A DNA stretch of 36,943 nt from Candidatus Competibacteraceae bacterium. Lineage in GTDB: Bacteria > Pseudomonadota > Gammaproteobacteria > Competibacterales > Competibacteraceae. How positions within the stretch are numbered: the first letter of the stretch is position 1; every line of letters begins with the position of its first letter. The notes beneath the pieces are model-generated. The model made no database searches, was not told where the DNA came from, and saw nothing but the letters and a program-made list of their open reading frames with translations. The position numbers and the translations under genes were made by a program. The DNA is taken from positions 1 through 36,943 of the forward strand of contig RXIW01000035.1 of the NCBI GenBank assembly GCA_003989065.1. The letters run 5' to 3'. Shown here in pieces: positions 1 through 6,900 of the stretch.

Positions 1-97
1 GATAGCCATGCGTGGAAATTGGTTTTTGACTGTCACCATAATAAACTTACCGATCCATATAAGTCCGACTCTACAACCACCATCAGGAGTTCTGTCT

Positions 98-496
98 GTG
101 GAGATGAAGAATATCGAATCCCTGCTTCGGTCGTTTCGGGAAGATTTGCCCGATGCTAGCAAGACCGCAGCCGCCTTGGATCGTGGTGCCAGCCTTGAGG
201 AGATTTCCGAGCTGGCCGAGGAGGAGGGCTTCCACAAGCTAGCCTCGGTGCTGTTCGAAGCCGAGCAGGAAGCCTTGCGCGAGGGTGTGGAAGGCGCAGA
301 CGATCAGCTCGCGGCAGTCGACGACTTCATCCGGCTCCAGCGCCAGGATTTGCCCGAGGGCAGCAAGACCGCTGCCGCGATCGATCGCGGCGCTTCCTGG
401 GAGGAGATCTCCGAGCTGGCTGAGGAAGAAGGGCTGCATCAGATCGCTTCGGTCTTGTTCGAGGCTGAGCAGGAACGATTGCGGACCACCTCCTGA
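98..496 (+). CDS. Small acidic protein made of two tandem repeats, function unknown
   Basis: The protein has 132 residues and I do not recognise a named family. It is almost entirely two copies of a 55-residue unit, about residues 7-61 and 75-129, matching at roughly 40 of 55 positions. Each copy carries DLP..SKTAAA, DRGAS, EEISELAEEEG and ASVLFEAEQE. The repeat is predicted to be helical and acidic, with no signal peptide, membrane segment or cysteine. I chose the GTG at 98 because AGGAG at 85-89 sits 8 nt upstream; the in-frame ATG at 104 would lie 14 nt away. An upstream in-frame ATG at 8 has no ribosome site and would add an unrelated stretch. Nothing in the context gives a job. An intragenic duplication is the simplest origin. 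Confidence 0.75.
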   Translation: MEMKNIESLLRSFREDLPDASKTAAALDRGASLEEISELAEEEGFHKLASVLFEAEQEALREGVEGADDQLAAVDDFIRLQRQDLPEGSKTAAAIDRGASWEEISELAEEEGLHQIASVLFEAEQERLRTTS

Positions 497-507
497 ATTC
501 TTAACCC

Positions 508-530
508 GACTGCCGGTTCCGCCGGCAGTC
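508..530 (+). terminator. Perfect 9-bp hairpin after the repeat protein
   Basis: GACTGCCGG at 508-516 pairs perfectly with CCGGCAGTC at 522-530 around the 5-nt loop TTCCG. It begins 11 nt after the stop codon, where a terminator would be expected. No T-run follows (TCCCTGG), so termination may be weak, or the hairpin may protect the transcript 3' end. Confidence 0.45.
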
Positions 531-577
531 TCCCTGGATAACGCTTGACTCTTGGATTTTCGTCCATCAGGTAGGAT

Positions 578-1171
578 ATGAAACGTTTGGTGAAGGTTCT
601 GCTGCAACATCAGGGCGCCGCTTCGCTGGCGCTGTTCACACGGGAAATTTGGGCAAATCCGCGGGCTATGGGCGCGGCGTTTCCCAGCGCTCCTGCGCTG
701 GCCAGTCACATGGCCGCCCAAGTGCCGTTGGACCGGGACGGATGGGTGGTAGAGCTGGGAGGCGGGACCGGGGTCGTCACGGCTGCCCTGCTCAAGCACG
801 GCGTGCCACCGTGGAAGCTGGTGGTGGTCGAGCGGTCGCCGACCCTGGCCAGCCATCTACGCCAGCGTTTCCCGCAACTGCGCATCATTCAGGGCGATGC
901 CGCTCAGCTTGGCCAGTTACTCGATCATCCTCAGTTTCCATTGTCCAGCATCGTTTCCAGTTTGCCGTTGCGGTCCCTGAATCCGGCCACGACCCGAGCG
1001 ATCAGCCATCAGTTCGAAATTCTCCTGCAGCCCGGTGGACTGTTGATCCAGTTTACCTATGATCTGCGTGGCACCCGCACCCGTTTGTTGCCCCGATTCC
1101 GCCGGCTGTCCAGCCGGATCGTCTGGAGTAACCTGCCGCCCGCGCGGGTAGACGTCTTCGAGCGGGAATGA
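578..1171 (+). CDS. SAM-dependent methyltransferase, phospholipid N-methyltransferase-like (COG3963 type)
   Basis: This 197-residue protein is a class I (Rossmann) methyltransferase. The SAM-binding motif I is visible as VVELGGGTGVVT at about residues 52-63. An acidic strand end VVVERSP follows near residue 85, then IIQGDA near residue 103 and a motif IV-like SSLPLRSL near residue 130. The N-terminal pattern (FTREIWANPRAMGAAFPSAPALASHMA) and the overall length match the group that includes bacterial phosphatidylethanolamine N-methyltransferase PmtA and short relatives of the KsgA fold. The likely substrate is a membrane lipid, but this is family inference and an rRNA or small-molecule substrate is possible. 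AGG-rich sequence just before the ATG serves as ribosome site. It stands alone between the repeat protein and the pilus locus. Confidence 0.7.
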   Translation: MKRLVKVLLQHQGAASLALFTREIWANPRAMGAAFPSAPALASHMAAQVPLDRDGWVVELGGGTGVVTAALLKHGVPPWKLVVVERSPTLASHLRQRFPQLRIIQGDAAQLGQLLDHPQFPLSSIVSSLPLRSLNPATTRAISHQFEILLQPGGLLIQFTYDLRGTRTRLLPRFRRLSSRIVWSNLPPARVDVFERE

Positions 1172-1205
1172 ATCCACGCTGATCGCGTATCGATCGACCG
1201 CCTGT

Positions 1206-1230
1206 GCCGCCTGACCGCGGTCAGTGCGGC
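1206..1230 (+). terminator. Hairpin with palindromic core downstream of the methyltransferase
   Basis: GCCGC at 1206-1210 and GCGGC at 1226-1230 flank the perfect palindrome CTGACCGCGGTCAG at 1211-1224, with one unpaired T. It can fold into a stem of about 10 bp with a CGCG loop. It lies 34 nt after the methyltransferase stop. There is no T-run, so it may be a weak terminator or a protein-binding dyad instead. Confidence 0.35.
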
Positions 1231-1517
1231 CTCAACACCAATCCTCGAAAGCCCCCTCTCTGCTGGCATTTCTCGCTGGCGATAGGATTGCCCATCGGTC
1301 ATGGGCGTCCGTTTCCCTTCCAGTTCACCCCTCTTCTTCATCCATTGCGTGGCGAGCTTTGTTTCGAGCTGCCAAGTTGTCTTCAATGGGTTTTGTCAAA
1401 GTTTCACTCTGTCGAACCAGATCATTCTCAGTGAAGTCAGTGTCCGATTTTTCCATGAAGTTTGAATGCCGTTTATCGGGAGTTATGTACCACTGACTCA
1501 TCTTTACAGAAGCGGTA

Positions 1518-1550
1518 TTGATACGTGTGTGTATGTTATGGGCGTATCAA
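1518..1550. promoter_or_regulatory. Dyad TTGATACG-17 nt-CGTATCAA upstream of fimT
   Basis: TTGATACG at 1518-1525 and CGTATCAA at 1543-1550 are perfect 8-bp inverted repeats separated by 17 nt. They end 37 nt before the fimT ATG at 1588. The arrangement fits an operator for a dimeric regulator or an RNA hairpin in the operon leader. No regulator is identified. Confidence 0.4.
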
Positions 1551-1587
1551 GAGAGCTATTTAGTCGGAGACCTTATGACTGACTTAA

Positions 1588-2211
1588 ATGAACGATGTTA
1601 TTAATACTAAAGCTAGTGATCTTTATATCTATATGGACCAACAAGCTGGTTTTACGTTAACCGAACTGCTTATCACCATAGCGATTGCCGCCATTGTAGT
1701 GACATGGGGCATACCTGGATTTAGAGGGCTTATCCTCAATAATCGCGCTGCTGTCGATAGCAGTGACTTTATCACATCGTTCAATCAAGCTCGTAGCGAA
1801 GCAGTAAAACGTGGTGTGGGTTGGCGGATCGTAATGTGTCCTGGTACAGCTGCGGGATGTTCTGGCACAGCATGGGGTAGCGGCTGGGTCGTATTTGTCG
1901 ATGCGGATGCCAATAATGACCATGTCTTGAATGAAACGACAGATAATAATGGGCAATGGGATAATGGTGAAAAGATTCTTCAAATTCATGGAGCATTTAA
2001 CAATGGTAACGCCTTGACCAGCAATATGACCGATAACTCAACTGCATATATCTCATTTCAGTCGGATGGTTCGTCTCGAATCAAAGGCAGTAATGCATTT
2101 CAGTTAGGCACATTTACTTTTGGTCTTTGTAATGCAAACAATCAGAGAAATATCGTCGTTATTAATAGTGTTGGGCGTGCAAGTATGAGACAACAATCAT
2201 GTCCACGATGA
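1588..2211 (+). CDS. fimT: FimT/GspH-type minor pilin
   Basis: This is a type IV pilus minor pilin of the GspH/FimT family. It carries a prepilin site AG|FTLTELLI, with Glu at mature position 5, followed by a hydrophobic helix. The family pattern SFNQARSEAVKRG follows, then the GspH globular part (VMCPG, GWVVFVDAD) and a final cysteine. FimT belongs to the minor-pilin priming complex at the pilus tip in the inner membrane, and the family includes DNA-binding members. DADANND at residues 105-111 resembles a metal-binding loop. The start is uncertain: ATG 1588 gives a leader of about 21 residues, whereas ATG 1633 gives a classical 6-residue leader. Neither has a good ribosome site. Long leaders in the next genes favour 1588. 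It overlaps pilV by 13 nt, and its codon use is A+T-rich. Confidence 0.85.
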   Translation: MNDVINTKASDLYIYMDQQAGFTLTELLITIAIAAIVVTWGIPGFRGLILNNRAAVDSSDFITSFNQARSEAVKRGVGWRIVMCPGTAAGCSGTAWGSGWVVFVDADANNDHVLNETTDNNGQWDNGEKILQIHGAFNNGNALTSNMTDNSTAYISFQSDGSSRIKGSNAFQLGTFTFGLCNANNQRNIVVINSVGRASMRQQSCPR

Positions 2212-2642
2212 AAACCAAAATTATAAGAATTCCAAAACATGCTGGATTTACACTCCTTGAAATTTTGGTGAGCATCATTATATTAGCTGTTGGTCTTTTA
2301 GGATTAGCTGGCTTGCAAGCAACCTCGATACGTTTCAATCAAAGCGCATATTTGCGTTCTCAAGCAACTGTCTTGGCCTATGACATGATCGACCGAATGC
2401 GGGCGAATATAGTGGCAGCCCATAATGGAAATTATGATATTGCGGTAACTGATACAGCTCCGACGGGTACGAGCCAGCTGACTGATATCGATCGTCGACA
2501 ATGGCGTATTGCTTTATCCCATTTACCATCAGGGACAGGTGGAATTACCCATAGTGGAGATCAATTCACTGTTATTGTCCAGTGGGATGATAGCCGAGGC
2601 CAGAGCGCCGCTCAGCAATTTGTCGTGATGACGAAATTATGA
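2199..2642 (+). CDS. pilV: PilV-type minor pilin
   Basis: The 147-residue product begins with a short basic leader ending KHAG, then the prepilin helix FTLLEILVSIIILAVGLLG. The sequence LAGLQATSIRFNQSAYLRSQA and the later DMIDRMRAN are characteristic of PilV/GspI-like minor pilins. Glu5 of the mature protein is present. It would be processed by the prepilin peptidase PilD and assembled with FimT, PilW, PilX and PilE into the complex that primes type IV pilus assembly. The start overlaps the fimT end (13 nt) and the stop overlaps the pilW start as ATGA, so translation is probably coupled. An internal ATG at 2208 is an alternative start that would still leave a complete leader. Confidence 0.88.
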   Translation: MSTMKTKIIRIPKHAGFTLLEILVSIIILAVGLLGLAGLQATSIRFNQSAYLRSQATVLAYDMIDRMRANIVAAHNGNYDIAVTDTAPTGTSQLTDIDRRQWRIALSHLPSGTGGITHSGDQFTVIVQWDDSRGQSAAQQFVVMTKL

Positions 2643-3403
2643 ATGACAATAACTGGTATCAATCTAGGTGTGTTATTGAGATACCAGCTGGTATAAGCCA
2701 GTCAGGTTTTACCTTAGTTGAAGTTTTAGTTTCACTCGCTCTTGGTTTATTTTTAATTGGCGGTGCTATTCAGCTGTTTATTCAGAGTAAACAGACCTAT
2801 CGACTGCAGGATAGTCTATCTCGAATTCAGGAAAATGGACGGCTGGCGATGGAAAGCATGGTGACGGATATTCGTATGGCAGGTTATGTACCACCAAGTG
2901 CGGTCCTTCCAGGAATTGCCATTAGTGGTAATGGCACCAGCAATCAAAATAACGATGTTACGGTCAAGTGGGTAGATGAGAGCGGTCATCAGAGTAGGGT
3001 TTATGCAGTTGGAACAAGTACAAGTACCCAAGAGTGTGCAAAGGCTAGAACTTCACTTCGCTTGAATAGGAATAGTGGGGGATTGCAGGAATTGATAGAA
3101 GGCGTAGAAGCAATGCGGATTTTATACGGATCTTGCACTGCAGTTGATACCAATGGGGATGGTGTTAATGACAGAATGATAGTGATATCACCTTTTTATC
3201 AGCCGGCAACCAATATTATGGACTGGAATTCTGTGTGTAGTGTACGGGTTCATTTGTTGATGGTTAGTTTGGCTGATAATGTCGTTAAACAGCCACAAAC
3301 GATATATTTCCCAGCTGATACTAATAATGTTTGGAGCGTCAATGATCGCTGTTTGCGGCAAGCGTTTACTTTTACCATCCAGATTCGTAACAAAGTACCA
3401 TGA
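2639..3403 (+). CDS. pilW: PilW-type minor pilin
   Basis: A 254-residue minor pilin with a long leader of about 22 residues and the cleavage site SG|FTLVEVLVSLALGLFLIGGA. It then has the PilW hallmarks QTYRLQDSLSRIQENGRLAMESM and DIRMAGY. The globular part contains a calcium-loop-like DTNGDGVND at residues 170-178, which is common in PilW proteins. A cysteine-containing C-terminal region follows. PilW is thought to sit next to PilX and PilY1 in the tip complex. Both junctions are ATGA overlaps (pilV stop/pilW start at 2639-2642, pilW stop/pilX start at 3400-3403), showing strong translational coupling. The start codon is fixed by that overlap rather than by a good ribosome site. Confidence 0.88.
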   Translation: MNDNNWYQSRCVIEIPAGISQSGFTLVEVLVSLALGLFLIGGAIQLFIQSKQTYRLQDSLSRIQENGRLAMESMVTDIRMAGYVPPSAVLPGIAISGNGTSNQNNDVTVKWVDESGHQSRVYAVGTSTSTQECAKARTSLRLNRNSGGLQELIEGVEAMRILYGSCTAVDTNGDGVNDRMIVISPFYQPATNIMDWNSVCSVRVHLLMVSLADNVVKQPQTIYFPADTNNVWSVNDRCLRQAFTFTIQIRNKVP

Positions 3404-3948
3404 TTAATGTTGTTTTTTTTATTAAAAACGATAATAAAAAATATGCCAAACAACACGGCGCTGTACTTTTTATTGCACTTATTTTTTTGCTACTAATCAC
3501 GATTATTGGTGTAACTGCCATGCGAAATACTGGCCAAGAGGAAAGTATGGCGGGCAGTTCCCGTGATCATAATCTTGCTTTTCAGGCAGCTGAGGCAGGG
3601 CTGAAGATCTGTTTGGCGTTAGTGGAGTCACCAGCGACTCTGCCTCCTGCTGTTGCCAGCATGACAACTGTTCAAAACCAGGGTAGCGATCCTGGTGGAT
3701 TTTGGACTGGGTATTTTGCGAATACTTCGAATAACTATATTTATGCAACAGGTACTAAGATCCAACCAACAGGCTCAGCAGCACTATCACAACTCAGTGA
3801 GCAACCTAAGTGTGTTATTGAGAATATGGCTAGTATGGATACGAACTGCTTATCAAATACTTCATTGAATTGTTTTCGTATTACTGCTTTAGGCTTTGGC
3901 GGAACTAAAAACGCAGTTTCTATTTTACAAATGAGATTTTATCGTTAG
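3400..3948 (+). CDS. pilX: PilX-type minor pilin
   Basis: This 182-residue protein has the PilX N-terminal pattern: a basic leader ending KQHG, a hydrophobic helix AVLFIALIFLLLITIIG, then TAMRNTGQEESMAGSSRDHNLAFQAAEAGL. As in other PilX/GspK-like pilins, mature position 5 is not Glu (Ile here), consistent with a position at the very tip of the minor-pilin complex. Two cysteine pairs are likely in the globular part. The start lies in an ATGA overlap with pilW. It is followed by a 51-nt gap and then pilY1, the usual partner order pilX-pilY1. Codon use is A+T-rich like its neighbours. Confidence 0.85.
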   Translation: MINVVFFIKNDNKKYAKQHGAVLFIALIFLLLITIIGVTAMRNTGQEESMAGSSRDHNLAFQAAEAGLKICLALVESPATLPPAVASMTTVQNQGSDPGGFWTGYFANTSNNYIYATGTKIQPTGSAALSQLSEQPKCVIENMASMDTNCLSNTSLNCFRITALGFGGTKNAVSILQMRFYR

Positions 3949-3999
3949 AAGCTGCAATTGACTATAGAGAGCCTGCATTTTTAGATTGGGAGGTGTGTG

Positions 4000-6900
4000 A
4001 TGCTGGTTATGCGGTTGCTGTGTGCTAGGATAGGCAATATTTCTATGGGAATTTTGCTGTTAGTATTATCTTTTCTCCCAACTGAAAGCATGGGATTTAA
4101 TATAGCACAAGCCCCATTATTCATGACAGCTCCAGTACCACCGTTGGTTATGTTGACCATGTCGCGCGACCAACAACTTCATTTTACCGCCTTCCCAGAC
4201 TATGCTGATTTGAATAACGATGGGCTGGCTGATCAGGGCTATATACATAGCGTAGATTATTATGGCTATTTCGACAGTTATAAGTGTTATACATATTCTA
4301 GTACTGCAAATAAATTTAGCCCTTCAAGAATAACGGTCGATAAGTATTGTAATGGTTTGGAATGGAGTGGCAACTTTTTAAACTGGATCTCCATGGCTCG
4401 TATCGATATAGTGCGAAAAATTCTTTATGGTGGATATCGCTATACTGATCCAACTGATGCAAATACTGCTACTGTGCTTGAGCGTACTTACCTACCAAAT
4501 GATGCGCATAGTTGGGTTAAATATTATGCAGGAACCGATATTAATAAATTGACACCATTTTTAGTGTCGGCAGTAGCGAATGGGACAACATCTTATAAGT
4601 TATTGTCAATTTCTACTGCGTCTTCTGTGCGTAGTAATAGCGCTAATCTGATTACTCCGCCAGTGATTTCATGGAATAGTGGAGACGCCTCTGAAATTGG
4701 TGATCAGCTATATTTTTATGTTGGAAATTCAAGCTTTCCTATAAGCTGGATGATGGGTGTTTACATGGGTAAGGCTACTACAGGATCTGGAATTAATGAA
4801 ACAACAGTTGACCAGATTCAGATTACTGGCAGTAGTAGTACCGTTAGTGGGAGCAGTGTACTTGTTGGAAATACTATAACATGGAATGTCATCAACAGTT
4901 CTCGTAATGGAGTTAGTTTTTGTAATACTACCTCTACCACTAATTATAGCAATACTGTCCTTTCTCAGGATGCAGCAGCAAATACTACAGCATATCCACC
5001 ATTGATACGAGTCGCCAAAGGTAATTATAGCCTGTGGGCGGCTAATGAGCGCTATCAGTGTTTATGGGATACTGAAAAATCAAGGACTGGTTATGCTGCA
5101 CTGGCCATAGATGGCCAGTCTTTCAGTAATAGCAATATGATGAGTGTAAGTCAAGTTACCGCTAATTCCGACAATCCTGTTAAAAGTGATGTTGCTCTTG
5201 GGTTGGGTGACTATGTAGTACGAGTAGATTCTTGTGTCAACAGTCTTCTTAACCAAGAAAAATGTAAGAAATATCCTTCTGGAAATCAAAAACCCATCGG
5301 CTTGATTCAACAATATGGCGATGATTCATCGCTTTATTTTGGGTTATTAACTGGTAGTTATTCTAAAAATATGTCTGGCGGAGTATTGAGGAAAAATATT
5401 GGTGTCATAACGGATGAAATAAATGCTGGTACAGATGGAACAGTCAAAGTTCCCATTAATGGGAGTATTATTAACTCTCTCGATAGGCTGAGTATTTATG
5501 GTTACCGTAGTGGAAGTGACGGGACATATTTCAATGTAACAGGTAGCGATAGCTGTACGTGGGGTTTATCTTCTTTCACAGAAGGAAATTGCTCTAATTG
5601 GGGTAATCCGCAATCGGAAATATTTTTAGAGGCGCTTCGCTATTATGCTGGCCTTGCAGCAACTTCCTCCTTTTCTATGGCGGGAAACGACAAGATTACG
5701 GGTTTAACATCAGCTTCGTGGGCAGACCCGTTGACTATTAATAATAGATGCGCACCGCTGAATATCATTAATTTTAATGCTAGTGTATCTTCATATGATA
5801 GTGATGGTTATAGTTCTGTGCCACTATCATGGGGATCAGTAACAACATTGACTGATACTGTTGGGGTAGGCGAAGGAATCGATAACAAACCGTGGTTTAT
5901 TGGTACGCTGGGCGGTACACCGTCGAGTTCTGATTTGAATAATAATCAGTTGTGTACTGCCAAGCTAATAACTAGCTTGGGTTCAGTAACTGGCCCTTGT
6001 CCTGAGGCACCACGCCTGAGTGGTAGTTATCGCATCGCTGGCTTGGCGAATTACGCATATACTAATGATTTACGCTCTTCATTAGATGGGAATCAAATGG
6101 TTAAAACATTTGGTGTTTCCCTGGCTCCTGCAGTGCCGAGGATCGTAATTCCAACGCCAGGGAATGTTAAGGCAAGTGTAGTTATACTTCCAGCTTGTCG
6201 AAATAGTGGTATGACTCCAAACGGAAATTGTACTATTGTCGATTTTAAAATTATCAACCAGGATTTGACTGCAGGTACAGGTTCATTTCTTGTGGTATGG
6301 GAAGACAGTGAACAAGGTGGCGATTACGATCAGGATATGACAGGTCTTTTAAGCTATAGAATAACGAGTACTCGAATTACTGTTACCACGCAAGTTTTGA
6401 CTATGTCGACTTCTTTTTCGATGGGTTTTGGGTACATAATTAGTGGTACAACTCAGGATGGTTTTCATGCTCATTCTGGTATTTTGAGCTATACTTATTC
6501 TGATTCAACTGGAGCCAAGGCATGTGGGAGTGGAGGAGCTAGCTGCGTTGATACTAGTCCTGCTACTTCACAGACCTATTCATTATCTACTTCAGGAACA
6601 GCTAATTTACTGAAAGACTCCTTGTATTACGCTGCAAAATGGGGTGGATACGATAAAACCCTAGTTTCAACGAATGACCCAACCAAGAATGTGAAAAGTT
6701 GGGATAGCAATGGTGATGGAATACCTGATAATTATTATTATGCGATTAATCCAGCTGACTTGGCTAATAATTTAGCGCAAGTATTTCAAACGCTTTCCGA
6801 CCAGATAGGTAGCGCAGCGGCTGTTGCTTCGGATGCAACAGTGCAACAAACAGGCGATGCGGTTTATCAAGCCCAATATCAGGTCAAGGATTGGAGTGGC

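Larger units (their letters stand above)
1172..1587. other. 416-bp intergenic region with a sharp composition change
   Basis: No convincing gene is seen here. The first half resembles the GC-rich upstream DNA. From about 1370 onwards the sequence becomes A+T-rich like the pilus operon. The region holds a hairpin at 1206-1230 and a dyad at 1518-1550, listed separately. A 9-codon open frame at 1575-1604 (MTDLNERCY), with GGAGA at 1566-1570, overlaps the proposed fimT start and could be a leader peptide. The fimT operon promoter should lie in the A+T-rich half, but I could not pick convincing -35/-10 boxes. Confidence 0.6.

Noticed and set aside
1261-1290. Possible sigma-54 promoter (CTGGCATTTCTCGCTGG)
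   Set aside because: The GG-GC spacing is 8 instead of 10, so the core consensus is not met.
1204-1496. Two overlapping small plus-strand frames before the pilus operon
   Set aside because: No ribosome sites, no conserved features, and composition changes abruptly inside them.
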